This document shows, in pieces, positions 1 through 10,192 of a stretch of 29,154 bases of DNA (position 1 is the first letter of the stretch; each line of letters opens with the position of its first letter). This DNA is from a virus. A model generated the notes under the pieces. It searched no databases, was not told the origin of the DNA, and saw only the letters and a list, made by a program, of their open reading frames with translations. Both the position numbers and the translations under genes were made by a program. The DNA lies in IMG/VR virus record IMGVR_UViG_3300023109_000090, positions 1 to 29,154 of that record. The stretch is one strand, 5' to 3'.

Positions 1-93
1 AACGTTACCCGAAACTTTATAAGCTACATCGTTAACTTGCAGTGAAGCGTTAATGTCGCTTGTGTTGAATATTAGTTTGTGATATGTTGGCAT
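1..93 (-). CDS. partial CDS, unknown virion-region protein (5' part only)
   Basis: An open frame of 31 codons runs from an ATG at 91-93 off the left edge without a stop. The visible peptide begins MPTYHKLIFNTSDINAS and goes on to NDVAYKVSGNV. The start lies two bases after the stop of the 409-residue gene and follows a TTAATT leader like those of the other genes here, so it is probably the next gene of the same leftward tail operon. Too little is visible to name a function; position alone suggests a tail or fibre-associated protein. Confidence 0.6.
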   Translation of the reverse strand, partial: MPTYHKLIFNTSDINASLQVNDVAYKVSGNV

Positions 94-95
94 AA

Positions 96-1325
96 TTAAT
101 CGTCTAATCCTGTAGTTACAAATTTATCTAAATCTAAATATATTGTTTGATTTGAGCTAGGCTGCGAGTTGACTAGTATAGAACCTTCTAGCGTAAAACT
201 AGTAACGTGTATATAATTTTTGTCTATATGCCCAAACGTTAACTTTTCCCCACCTTTAAATGTTTGAGCAACATCGGCAACAAACGATCCAGCCGCAGCA
301 GATGCAGTTACATCTTGTACAATACCTGGCTTTGCGTTTAACCCGCTAAACGTCGTTGGCTCAGTAAAGCCTGAACCCGTATCGTAGTTGTCTTGCCCGT
401 TTATACCGTAAGTTCCGTTAACTGTAATAGTCGTGCTGTTGTTAACCGCACCTCTCACCGTTGTTGTAGGTACAACAAGATTATCTGGCTTTATGTTAGG
501 CACAATGCTAGCTCCTATAGCTTTAGATATATTAGTAAGACCATAGCCGTTAAAAGTAAGCGTAGCACCATCACTGCCGTTGCACGCTTTGTCTAAGAAC
601 AAAGTTTTTGTTGTAAGGTCTATTTTTGTAACTACAGGTTTAAACCCACTAAAACCAGACAAGCCTGAAGTTATAGACATGCCAGGAAAAAGGCCATCTG
701 TAGAGTCTACTACTACAGAGCTGCTAGCGCTTATGGCCCCGTCAATAGTGTCTGTAGTAACAAAATACCAAGCAGAGTCTGTTATGTTGTTAAGAATAGT
801 TGTTGTGTCAAGGTCAAATCCAGCTCCAAAACCATCATCTACATTTGACGTGACACTAACTATAGTCCAGCTAATAGGAGTGTTTGACGGTGCAGCTGTT
901 GGACTGTTTGTAATAACTAAATCACTAGGAAGCGTATTATAAAAACCACTAGCCGTAGTAGCTAAAGATAAAGTCAAAGCAGTGTCGCCTAGCTGTTTTA
1001 ATCTTTTGTTAACAGGCTTGCCTCTTTTCATTTCAGTGCCATTTGTAGGATCTGCTACTAATAAGATGTCGTAAGAAGCTCCTGCTGCTGATGGAAACAC
1101 GATAGATCCTTCGAACGATTCTCCAGCTAACGTACCTTTGAGCATTTTTTCTGGCCCATGACCTGAAGAAAATAATTTTGTAGTGAAATTATAATAATCT
1201 CCAGTAGAATTACTAACAATAAGAAAAAACTTAGCCCCAGGCTCACCTGTAACGCTAAATGTTTTTACGCCGCCAGTTTGTGGAAGCTCTACTAAATTTA
1301 TAGATATGTTGTTTATTTTTATCAT
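96..1325 (-). CDS. beta-rich probable virion (tail/appendage) protein, 409 aa
   Basis: This 409-residue protein has no motif I recognise. It is rich in Thr, Ser, Gly, Asn and Val with alternating hydrophobic residues, and has few charged residues and almost no Cys. That composition is typical of beta-sandwich or fibre-like phage virion proteins. The N-terminal ~110 residues (MIKINNISINLVELPQTGG onward) look like one compact beta domain. Several Thr/Ser/Asn-rich beta segments follow. No signal peptide or transmembrane segment is visible. Its ATG overlaps the stop of the 2955-residue gene in an ATGA arrangement, so the two are probably translationally coupled. Neighbours suggest a part of the tail or a host-contact appendage; this is inferred from context and composition only. 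Confidence 0.6.
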   Translation of the reverse strand: MIKINNISINLVELPQTGGVKTFSVTGEPGAKFFLIVSNSTGDYYNFTTKLFSSGHGPEKMLKGTLAGESFEGSIVFPSAAGASYDILLVADPTNGTEMKRGKPVNKRLKQLGDTALTLSLATTASGFYNTLPSDLVITNSPTAAPSNTPISWTIVSVTSNVDDGFGAGFDLDTTTILNNITDSAWYFVTTDTIDGAISASSSVVVDSTDGLFPGMSITSGLSGFSGFKPVVTKIDLTTKTLFLDKACNGSDGATLTFNGYGLTNISKAIGASIVPNIKPDNLVVPTTTVRGAVNNSTTITVNGTYGINGQDNYDTGSGFTEPTTFSGLNAKPGIVQDVTASAAAGSFVADVAQTFKGGEKLTFGHIDKNYIHVTSFTLEGSILVNSQPSSNQTIYLDLDKFVTTGLDD

Positions 1326-4300
1326 ACGTCTATTTCTTCTGATTCTTCAACAAGAAGTATAGGGTCTTGATATAGTTGACCTATTCCTTGAAAGTTAAAG
1401 CTTGATACGCTTGGCGCTCCTGCTCCTCTTATATAGTTAAACCACTTGTCTTCTTTATCGACAAACTCTTTTACAGAACCTTCTTCAATGTTTGTTTTTA
1501 TATACTCAACTAGCCAACCATTTTTACCACTTAAATTATAAAGCTCAGCGTCGTAGCCTAAAGAATCTTGCTGAAGCACTCTAGCCTGACTACCTTCGTA
1601 GTTTAATGTCTTAAAGTTTTTTACAAGATCTGGCTGGTCGTTAAGTAAAGTTGTTATAGTAGACTCTTTAAAACCTTCGCCATAAAAATCGTTTACGTTA
1701 GAGTTTTCGTGATAGTGTTGGTACGCTTTTCCGTGTTTAAATGTAAAATATTTTCTTGAAACACTAACGCCGTCTTCAGGATTAAAAGACTTAAAGCTAA
1801 CCCAGCCTTTTACATCTTCGCTATACGATACTGTAGGCTTTGATGTGTTGTAGCTTTCGGCAACCTTAGTCATTGTTATGTTGTCTAAGCTGTAGCTATT
1901 TAATGGTTGTGAAGTTATAAACACTAAAGACCCTATTAGCATGCCAGGCTGATAATACTCTGATTGCTCTACTGTTCTTATAACAGTGCCTGACGTTGGG
2001 CTTGTGCCGCTACCAATTACAAAGCCAATACCTGGCTTGCTAAAGTAGTAAATATCAAACTGGCCTTTAACGTGATCTACGTCAACTGATATTTCGTATG
2101 ATTCGCCTTCGTTAATTTCTTGACTTATAGCTTGACTAACTTGAATACCTTCTGGAGCATCACTAAATACTATTTGCTCTTGTTGAAATAAATATTCGGT
2201 CGTTGGCTGCACTGGATTAGACTCAGAAGATTCTTCATTGTAGCTAGTAAATATCCAAGAATCAGTGTTTCCACCGCTTACTATTTCAGAGTCGTCTTGT
2301 ATGCTAACTAAAGTTATTTTACCAGAAAATCCTGTGTCTGCATTAGGTATTATAGTTATTTGATCGCTAGGGTGCTCCAAAGTGTCAGTTGCAGCTAAAT
2401 CTAAACTAAAAGTAACGTCAGACCCAACTGGTTGCGATTGCACTGATATTACATTTGGATCAAAGTTAAAGTTTATGCTATACGTACCGTTGTTAACGTT
2501 AGCTGTGTTAATGTTTGTTATACTTAAAACCCTATGCTGACCATCACTCCACTCATCTGTTACTACGTGCAAGTCTAAAGAGCCTTGTATAGTGCCTGTG
2601 CTAGGGTTGTTGTTTATTTCAAAAGAAAGCGTATAACCTTGAGCCGTGCTCTGCAGAAGACTTCCTTGTAAATCTTGAGTAAGAGTATTTAAACTTGCAT
2701 TAGTATCGTTAAATAAATCCCATACCCAGCCACCGTTATCATAATATGATACTTGCTCGTCGAGCGCTGTTGTCAAGTTGTTTGTAGTGTTAACAACCCA
2801 AGCGTCAGAAAAATCACCTCCAGATCCAACCTCAGAGATATTTATAAGAGTAGCGTCTGTTATTATTATTTCAGTGCTATTGAAGCTTTGAAGTCTTATT
2901 CTGTCTACGCCGCCAGTTCTCTCTGAGCTTGCTTGAAACACGACTCTAAGAACTTCTCTTTCTTCACCATACTCTGTCGCTGTGGTAGGCATAAAAATAA
3001 GTCTACCGTTGGTAGTGCCTGAAGCTTGAATTTGTCCAAAGTAGCCAGCAGGATAGTTGTCTTGGCCTACAGAACTAACGAGGTTAGCAGTGGCACTGTC
3101 TGGCGTTATAGTGTTTTCATGCGTCGCACCATGAGCCGCTTGAGCTATATTAAAGTCAACAGCATAAGTTAACCCTAATGTCCCGCCATTGACTTTGTGG
3201 TAAAGTGGGTAGCCGCTACTTAAAACCGTATTGTCTACATCGTAGCCTAAATCAAGCATATACCATTGCCCGTGCTCTAGGATGTCTACTTGGTTTTGTT
3301 CAACATAAGAAGACGCCCCTGTTCCAACAGTATCAGCAAACTCAAAGTAATTGTCTACGTCTGTTATTACTCGCTGAGTAACGTTAGGCTGATGGTTTCC
3401 AAGAGGAACAGAGTTATATGTGTTTATAGAATCACCTAAAGCCGCATCAGCAGCGCCGTATGTTGTAATATTATTTGTTACAGTGTCGTTAGGCAAAAAG
3501 TATGTTAACGTGTTGCCGTTACTGTCAACAGGTGATTGAGCTTGGATAGCTGGATTTTCTGGACCATAAGCGTCTAGCAAACCTTTAGTTAAATCTACAG
3601 GAAGACCGCTAGCAAAACCAGCCCAATCACTAGGCGCTACATACTCTACAGCTGCGAAAGGAGGTATGGCTACCGCTGGAAAAGCTTCGTCAATAGTTTG
3701 CATTTCCTCTATTTGTTCTTGAATAATCGTTGTTGTTCCATAGTTAATGGTGTCTATAAGATTAGCGTTAACGCCGTCGGCATTAGCAAGCGTACCGTAT
3801 GTTGTAATATTATCTAGAGTTTGCGCGTATACTTGAAGATCTAATTCAGAATAGCCATATTGAGCTACGTTTTGCTGCACGACCGGCGGAACATAAGTTT
3901 GACCTACATCTTCTAGTTGAGAAACTCTTTGTATGGCAAAACCATCTATTAAAAGGTTGTGAGAGTGGGAGTACCCGTAGCCAATGTAATCGTTTCCGAA
4001 GCTAGGTGGATTGCTACTTTGACTAACTGTAACTTGAAGGTTTTGTATTGCTACATCTGTAGTAGCGGTAAATCCTGAGCTTTTGTATATTCTATATTTA
4101 AGAAGGTGTGATCTGCTTTCTGTGTACCACACGCTAGGTGGAGTACCTCCTGTGCTAACATAATCCATGCCGTATAAATTAGACGCGCTTGTAGCAAGAC
4201 CTTCAATTCCAGCTGTACTTGGATAGGTAGAGTTGTAAGAGTTTACACTTGTGTAATTAGCGGTAACACCAGGAACGGTAAAGGTATACTCACAGTCGAC

Positions 4301-7300
4301 GCTGTTAAGCGCGCCACCAAAGTTATGCTGAAAGCTTTCGTTTCTTTTAAATTCGCCAGCTTCTAACTGATGCCAAACGCTACTATTTAAGTTTTCGTTT
4401 GTTGCGGCAAAGTTATCCGAGTCACTTAAAGACACGTTACTCAACCAAGGATTGTTAGTGTTTGATCCACCAGCTCCAGTCCAAGATGACTGAAGAGCAG
4501 TAACATAACTATCGCCTGGCACACTTTTAAATCCATCAGCATTTCCACCTAAACCGTCAGTTAAAGATATAGTAACATTCATGTCGCCAGGGCAGTTTTC
4601 TTGATCGCAACCAGCTCCGTTCCAAGGAGTAGACGCCCAGGTCATCGCCCATCTAACTTGATAGTTTATTCTAATCCATATTTCTTCTCCATGAAAAACA
4701 GTAAAGTCTGTAGCTTCTGGATATGCAGCGCTAACGTTATTACTTAACGTTTGAGTACTCCAAGACCCATCTTGAGGTTGTCCTGGAAAAGTAAAAGAAT
4801 TACCAGGCCCTAAAACAACGGCTGAACTTGGCGCAGATCCAAGACTTTGACTGCTAGGTGTAGCCATTGAGCTTGTCACGCTAGAGCCGCTAAAGCCAGC
4901 TAAAAAGTTTTCTGTGCTACCAGCACTTGATGTAAATCCAGTATCACTTCCTATGATGTTATCAAATTCAGCGTACTCAGTTCTAAGCATGTACCCACTA
5001 CCACTGTAGTCTGGAAATATAGCGTCTTGTGCTTCTTGAGTAGTTACATCTGCATAACCTGTTATCACATTGTTACCATCTGCGTTAGCGTTAACTAATA
5101 TAGGCCCATAGTTAGGTACGGTGTCATCGACTTCTATTTGTGGTTGTGTTACAACTAATTGTTCTGAAAAAGCGGTTATACCACCAGCTTCAATGCCTGG
5201 AAAATATGTTATTTTTACACCAGCTTCAAGATTAGGATTTAACACCGGCACATTAGCACCACCATCTAAATATATTTGATTAATATCAGTTGGTACAAAG
5301 TTAGCGCCAGTATCTAAGTTAGGGTTTTGTAAAACTTGACTAGTAAACTGCGATATATTAAGCTCTGCACCTTCAGAAAGATATGAGTTTTTTAATATGT
5401 TGTTGTATACAAACTCTTTAAATGTTACATTGTATTGCCTCTTGTATTCATCGTACGTACCTAGCACTACACCTGCTTTTGGAAGCTCGTCTCTAAAATA
5501 GTCGTGCATTCCAGCGTCTGATATTGGAGTTAGCCCGTCCATAGATAACCTAAGCACAGCACCTCTCTGCTTGTCTGTGAAATAGGCTCTGTATGACTCT
5601 GAAGAAAAAGATTCTGGATTTTTTGATATACCATAATCTCCAACAAAAGGTGTAGCTTGTCCAAGAACGTTTGTTGTAGCTACAAGCTGAGGATTACCGT
5701 CGGCGTTAAATACAGCGTCTTTATTAGCTAGTATTTTTACAACTCTATCTTCACAAAAAGCTATTAAATCTGATGTTCTTGAAAACAGCTTTTGTATACT
5801 ACCGTAGGTAGGGTTTAAGTCTTTAGTTATTTTTTCTGCTTGTATAAACTGATTTAAGTTGTTTAAGCCAGAGCTAGCGTTGTACAAGCCAGAGTATATC
5901 AAGCCGTACTTACGATGCTCTTCTGAATAAGGTTCGTCTAAAGTGGTAGAAGCTTTAGCTCCGTTTTTAATAAAGCTAGCGTTAAAGTCATCTTCAACTC
6001 TGTTAGATTCTACACCATCACCAAAACTAAAACAGTTTGACCAGCCTAATCCAGTTTCTTCACTGATGTCAACTACTCTATTTGCTATAAATTGCCTTTT
6101 TAAAGTTACGCCTTGATTAGTTGTTATTTCGCCAGCGGTTGTGTCTGTTACTGGAGGACCTAGTCTACACGTGGTAAAACTTCCATCAGGTCTATAAAAT
6201 CTAACTCTAGCATCAACATAGTTTATTGCTACATCGTTTTTGTTAAACTTATTAAAACCTCTAGCGTTTGTTCCTAATCCGTTTTCTGTTTGCACTTCAA
6301 ACACTAAGCTACCGTCGTCATACTCAAACCATCTTGTTAAGTGTATTATGTCTGTTAGTATGCCTTGGCCTCTTCTTGCTTGAGGTAAATCTAAAAACTC
6401 TACTCTACATCCTACAGGAGCAAATTGACTTGCGTTATCTAACGTTAAGTACGTAGGTATTGCTTGGCTTGCTTCGTAAAATATATTCAAGTCTAAAGAT
6501 TCTTTAGGCTCTGTCTCAAAAATAGCTGATGCCTCTCTTGTAAACATAGACGCGGCGTGAGCTTTTTCGTCTAAAAACTGTATTTTATTAGCGTAAGTGT
6601 TGAGGTCTGCGTTAGGGTGTGACCCGCCTACTATAGGGCTGTTTGATCCAGTGTTAGCTGGGTTTTTATCTAATCTTAACACATACACTGTTCTTCTGTT
6701 ACTAGCTTGACCAAACTCTTTTATTTTATTAATAAGAGTTGTGTCTTCGCCGTCAACTGTATTTGTTAGTTTAGCTTTAGCCCAAGCAACAGCAGCCTCT
6801 TCAACACTATCTCCACCTCTTACTGGAACTCCACTTTCATTATAAGACCATTTAGCCTTCCATGGAGTGTGGTTGTAAACGTGTTTAACAGAAACATCTA
6901 GTATCGTATACAAAGAATCTTCAAGAGGAGAGTTATCGTTTTTAAATACAAACTTCTTTCCTGTAGTTAGATTGTTTATAAACTTCTCTAAATCTCTATC
7001 TACTTCGCTGGAGCTACCAAACGACCATCGACCAGTAGAATAAGTTGGGTCCCACTGTCTTTCATGGTACTCTCTATATTTTAAATCGTAACCTTTACCA
7101 ACGCCAGGCCCAGGCGCGTCACCAGCAGGATCATCGCCAAGGTAGTTACTTTCAAACTCTACAAACTTAACGGGATTATTATCAAGATCGTCACCAAGAG
7201 AACCGCCAAACTCATCTGTAAATGCGCCGCCTCCCCATATACCTTTTAACAACGCGGCTATACTGTTTTCGCCAGTAACGTCTACGTTATCTAAGTTACT

Positions 7301-10189
7301 TGCTCCGTCAAAGGTGCCGTCATGTAAATTTTTACCTGGAGCAAAAAAGGAAAGATGCATAAAATGGCCTCCAACTTCTTCACCATAAGTTTTATTTGTA
7401 GATGTAGACTCGTATATATCGTCTTTCCAAACATAGTGGCCGTCTATGTAATCTGAATCTGTAGTTATTATTCCAGGAATAAAGTTTCTTATTCTATTAT
7501 TCCACTGAGGATTTCCTATTTTAGAAAACGACCAAGTAGTGTTTTCATCTAAGTTCCAAGGGTAAATATCTTCATCAGAGTCAAACTCGCTATTCCACTC
7601 TGGCTTACTGTATATAACGTCATTAGCGGTTATTCCTTGGCCAGCTTCTTTAGCGTAGCTGTTAGAGGAAACATTAGCAGCAGCCATGTACATGTTATCT
7701 ATGAAAAACCTTTTACCATATCCAGCTGTAAGCAACGCTTCCCACTCTTCAGACGTGTTTGTTATGCCGTCGATAGCATTTAAGTCACTAGGAGCTTGTG
7801 ATGGCTCTGTTGCTATGGTAGGAGCGTTTAAAAGAGTTTCATTTTCAAATGTTCCAGCAGCATCGTCGTACCACCAGCCAAAGCCAGTAGAGGCAGATAT
7901 AAATTTGCTTTTAGACAAAGAAGTGTTTAAACTTAGTATTTTTTCTTTTATTATATCGTCAGAAGTTATCTTAACAAAAAACTTTCCAGCAAACTCTTCG
8001 CCGTCTAGCTTTTCTTTTCTAAACACGCTAAAAACTAAAGTAGGGTTTAGCGTAGGTCCATCTATAATTCCATCATCTCCGTTTTCAGAGTCGTCAGGAT
8101 TACTAGCTAGTATAGCGTCATCATAGGATATTTTTTCAACTAGCTTCAATCTAAACGCGGATCCTACTTCAACTGAAGCAACCTTGTATCTTTTAGAGTG
8201 AGTTTCAAATCCACCTGCTTCTTCTCTTTTCCAAGCTATATATATGTTGTCTACATCTTCTTTGTTAGTAACGCCAGACGAAACGTTCTCATTAGAGCCC
8301 ATACCTCTTATTACAGGGTAGCCAAGCCCGAACCACGTACTTTTGTCTATTTCGACAACATCTACTTCTTTGTCTACTCTATAGCTTTCGTTTTGAAATA
8401 AACCAGAATCTGGTATTGCCACGCCAGCGTCGTCCGTTTGAGGTGTTAAAGCCGTGCCGTTTGTGTTTGGAGCTTCACCTAAAGGAAGATAGATGTTAGC
8501 TATTGATTCTGGCGGCTCTGCAGATATGTCTATTACTTTGTACCTACTTTTTTGTTCTACAGGTATTATATTAGACGAGTCTACTCTTTTTAAAACTAAA
8601 TAGTCTTGTTCTGTTATTTTGTTTACTTCTGAAGAAGGGAACGACAACCAAACATGATCTTCTTTGTTGTCAAACTCAGAGCTTAGCGAAGGTATATACA
8701 ACTTGTCCATTAGTAAGTTGTAGTACTCACCTGAAGTTTCTTTTACATAAAACTTAAAATATGAAGCCCAATCTGGCGCAGAAGTTTGTATAGACCCAGT
8801 TAAAGCTAAAGGAATATAGTAATTAGGCGTCTTGTATCTTTGGTTTAGCCAAGGAATTTTAACAGAGCTTTCGCTAGAAGAAAACACCGGCGTTTCTCTA
8901 CCTTTATCATCTCCCCATACTACTCCTAACTGATAATCTCTTAAAGACTTTACAGTTTCAACTCCTCCTTCTAAAAAACTAGTTTCTCTAGTGTTTCTTT
9001 TTTCATAGTTTGCGTTTAGCTCAAAAGCTCCGTCAACATTGTAGCCTTGTTTGTAGTTTGCATATACGACTCTATTTCCAGTTATCTCCTGAGCTTTAGC
9101 AGATTTTGGTACGTTGTCCCAAGGTCTTAGCGCTTGGTTTTCTGGCAAAGCAGCATATATGTTCTCTGTAGTTATTAAATATCTACCTTTATTTTTTTCT
9201 TGTAAGTTGCCTTTGTATATATCATCTACGCCTTGATAAGACCCTTCGGCGTTAAACTCTTTATCTTTTGTTTTTACATTGGCAACAGAGTATACTACGT
9301 TTGAGTTTTCGCTCTTGTAAAGCAAGTCTACTTGAACAACATCTTTAGGTATGTCAAACGGCACAAAGTCCATTAACTCTATAGAGTCTATAGAATTAGA
9401 CATCGATACGTTTCTACTCTCTTTTTTTGAGTAATAATTTTTACTATTAATATCGTCTTTGTGCTTAGCGCTAAAAACCACACTAGTAAAAGGGCCAAAT
9501 GCAGAATATTCGCCGTCAATGTACTTATATCGATAACAAAATCTAGGTAAGACTTTCTCAAATATACCTCTTTCTTTACTGTCTTTATTATCGTTTATTT
9601 TTACGACAGGCGCAGACTTAGGTCTATCTTTTATTACTGTAATATACTTTTCTGTTACAAGCTCGTCTGTAGCTACGCCGTCAACTACTAACTTCGTGTG
9701 TTCTGCTATAGGTGATTGACTTTGGTTTGTTCCAAGTTTGCTTAGCCTAACGTTTATTTTTTTTGGCTCGCCAATACCGTCTGTCCAAAGCAAAAAGTCA
9801 TCAATTATATTAATTCCAGTTATATACGTGTTAGGAAACTTTAGAGCTGCTTTTGAATTCTTTTTATTAGGATCAACAAACACCAAAGAAGAAATTTGCT
9901 CTAAGTCGTTCCACTCTAGTATTACGTCAGTGTCTGTAGAAGACGCTAGCCAATAAAACCTATTATTTTTTTCGTCAGAAATAGATCCTATGCAAGTAAA
10001 ATCATTACTTGTCAACGCTCCACTAACTACTGTATTACCTAAAATACTTTGAACAGTACCTACGTTAGCTCCTTCAGATGTAGAGACTTCAATGTTTAAC
10101 GCCTCTCTATATTCACCTTTAGAAACTAATCTTTCATCAAGGTCTTTGTTCATCTTACCTTTTAGAAATGTGTTTTTAATTTCAGCCAT
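1322..10189 (-). CDS. giant tail nozzle/stabilisation-like protein with large inserted beta domains, 2955 aa
   Basis: At 2955 residues this is by far the largest gene. The N-terminus (NTFLKGKMNKDLDERLV, then EALNIEVSTSEGANVGTVQ) matches what I recall of a widespread marine and crAss-like family of tail stabilisation or nozzle proteins, functionally like P22 gp10 and probably beta-propellers at the tail end. A propeller-like pattern runs to about residue 1590 (TYDEYKRQYNVTF near 1580). The segment from about 2790 to the end (GWVSFKSFNPEDG, YEGSQARV) reads like the normal C-terminal end of the same family. The ~1200 residues between look inserted. They include beta-sandwich stretches resembling carbohydrate-binding modules (near 2310-2480, 2490-2660 and 2690-2770, the last ending SLDNITM) and a Cys pair near 1863. 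It begins 3 bases after the preceding stop. Function is inferred from recalled family similarity. Confidence 0.7.
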   Translation of the reverse strand: MAEIKNTFLKGKMNKDLDERLVSKGEYREALNIEVSTSEGANVGTVQSILGNTVVSGALTSNDFTCIGSISDEKNNRFYWLASSTDTDVILEWNDLEQISSLVFVDPNKKNSKAALKFPNTYITGINIIDDFLLWTDGIGEPKKINVRLSKLGTNQSQSPIAEHTKLVVDGVATDELVTEKYITVIKDRPKSAPVVKINDNKDSKERGIFEKVLPRFCYRYKYIDGEYSAFGPFTSVVFSAKHKDDINSKNYYSKKESRNVSMSNSIDSIELMDFVPFDIPKDVVQVDLLYKSENSNVVYSVANVKTKDKEFNAEGSYQGVDDIYKGNLQEKNKGRYLITTENIYAALPENQALRPWDNVPKSAKAQEITGNRVVYANYKQGYNVDGAFELNANYEKRNTRETSFLEGGVETVKSLRDYQLGVVWGDDKGRETPVFSSSESSVKIPWLNQRYKTPNYYIPLALTGSIQTSAPDWASYFKFYVKETSGEYYNLLMDKLYIPSLSSEFDNKEDHVWLSFPSSEVNKITEQDYLVLKRVDSSNIIPVEQKSRYKVIDISAEPPESIANIYLPLGEAPNTNGTALTPQTDDAGVAIPDSGLFQNESYRVDKEVDVVEIDKSTWFGLGYPVIRGMGSNENVSSGVTNKEDVDNIYIAWKREEAGGFETHSKRYKVASVEVGSAFRLKLVEKISYDDAILASNPDDSENGDDGIIDGPTLNPTLVFSVFRKEKLDGEEFAGKFFVKITSDDIIKEKILSLNTSLSKSKFISASTGFGWWYDDAAGTFENETLLNAPTIATEPSQAPSDLNAIDGITNTSEEWEALLTAGYGKRFFIDNMYMAAANVSSNSYAKEAGQGITANDVIYSKPEWNSEFDSDEDIYPWNLDENTTWSFSKIGNPQWNNRIRNFIPGIITTDSDYIDGHYVWKDDIYESTSTNKTYGEEVGGHFMHLSFFAPGKNLHDGTFDGASNLDNVDVTGENSIAALLKGIWGGGAFTDEFGGSLGDDLDNNPVKFVEFESNYLGDDPAGDAPGPGVGKGYDLKYREYHERQWDPTYSTGRWSFGSSSEVDRDLEKFINNLTTGKKFVFKNDNSPLEDSLYTILDVSVKHVYNHTPWKAKWSYNESGVPVRGGDSVEEAAVAWAKAKLTNTVDGEDTTLINKIKEFGQASNRRTVYVLRLDKNPANTGSNSPIVGGSHPNADLNTYANKIQFLDEKAHAASMFTREASAIFETEPKESLDLNIFYEASQAIPTYLTLDNASQFAPVGCRVEFLDLPQARRGQGILTDIIHLTRWFEYDDGSLVFEVQTENGLGTNARGFNKFNKNDVAINYVDARVRFYRPDGSFTTCRLGPPVTDTTAGEITTNQGVTLKRQFIANRVVDISEETGLGWSNCFSFGDGVESNRVEDDFNASFIKNGAKASTTLDEPYSEEHRKYGLIYSGLYNASSGLNNLNQFIQAEKITKDLNPTYGSIQKLFSRTSDLIAFCEDRVVKILANKDAVFNADGNPQLVATTNVLGQATPFVGDYGISKNPESFSSESYRAYFTDKQRGAVLRLSMDGLTPISDAGMHDYFRDELPKAGVVLGTYDEYKRQYNVTFKEFVYNNILKNSYLSEGAELNISQFTSQVLQNPNLDTGANFVPTDINQIYLDGGANVPVLNPNLEAGVKITYFPGIEAGGITAFSEQLVVTQPQIEVDDTVPNYGPILVNANADGNNVITGYADVTTQEAQDAIFPDYSGSGYMLRTEYAEFDNIIGSDTGFTSSAGSTENFLAGFSGSSVTSSMATPSSQSLGSAPSSAVVLGPGNSFTFPGQPQDGSWSTQTLSNNVSAAYPEATDFTVFHGEEIWIRINYQVRWAMTWASTPWNGAGCDQENCPGDMNVTISLTDGLGGNADGFKSVPGDSYVTALQSSWTGAGGSNTNNPWLSNVSLSDSDNFAATNENLNSSVWHQLEAGEFKRNESFQHNFGGALNSVDCEYTFTVPGVTANYTSVNSYNSTYPSTAGIEGLATSASNLYGMDYVSTGGTPPSVWYTESRSHLLKYRIYKSSGFTATTDVAIQNLQVTVSQSSNPPSFGNDYIGYGYSHSHNLLIDGFAIQRVSQLEDVGQTYVPPVVQQNVAQYGYSELDLQVYAQTLDNITTYGTLANADGVNANLIDTINYGTTTIIQEQIEEMQTIDEAFPAVAIPPFAAVEYVAPSDWAGFASGLPVDLTKGLLDAYGPENPAIQAQSPVDSNGNTLTYFLPNDTVTNNITTYGAADAALGDSINTYNSVPLGNHQPNVTQRVITDVDNYFEFADTVGTGASSYVEQNQVDILEHGQWYMLDLGYDVDNTVLSSGYPLYHKVNGGTLGLTYAVDFNIAQAAHGATHENTITPDSATANLVSSVGQDNYPAGYFGQIQASGTTNGRLIFMPTTATEYGEEREVLRVVFQASSERTGGVDRIRLQSFNSTEIIITDATLINISEVGSGGDFSDAWVVNTTNNLTTALDEQVSYYDNGGWVWDLFNDTNASLNTLTQDLQGSLLQSTAQGYTLSFEINNNPSTGTIQGSLDLHVVTDEWSDGQHRVLSITNINTANVNNGTYSINFNFDPNVISVQSQPVGSDVTFSLDLAATDTLEHPSDQITIIPNADTGFSGKITLVSIQDDSEIVSGGNTDSWIFTSYNEESSESNPVQPTTEYLFQQEQIVFSDAPEGIQVSQAISQEINEGESYEISVDVDHVKGQFDIYYFSKPGIGFVIGSGTSPTSGTVIRTVEQSEYYQPGMLIGSLVFITSQPLNSYSLDNITMTKVAESYNTSKPTVSYSEDVKGWVSFKSFNPEDGVSVSRKYFTFKHGKAYQHYHENSNVNDFYGEGFKESTITTLLNDQPDLVKNFKTLNYEGSQARVLQQDSLGYDAELYNLSGKNGWLVEYIKTNIEEGSVKEFVDKEDKWFNYIRGAGAPSVSSFNFQGIGQLYQDPILLVEESEEIDV

Positions 10190-10192
10190 GTA

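Noticed and set aside
580-942. Plus-strand open frames inside the 409- and 2955-residue genes (for example 580-942 and 7686-8126)
   Set aside because: They lie opposite long, compositionally sensible minus-strand genes, have no suitable leader, and their translations look like antisense noise.
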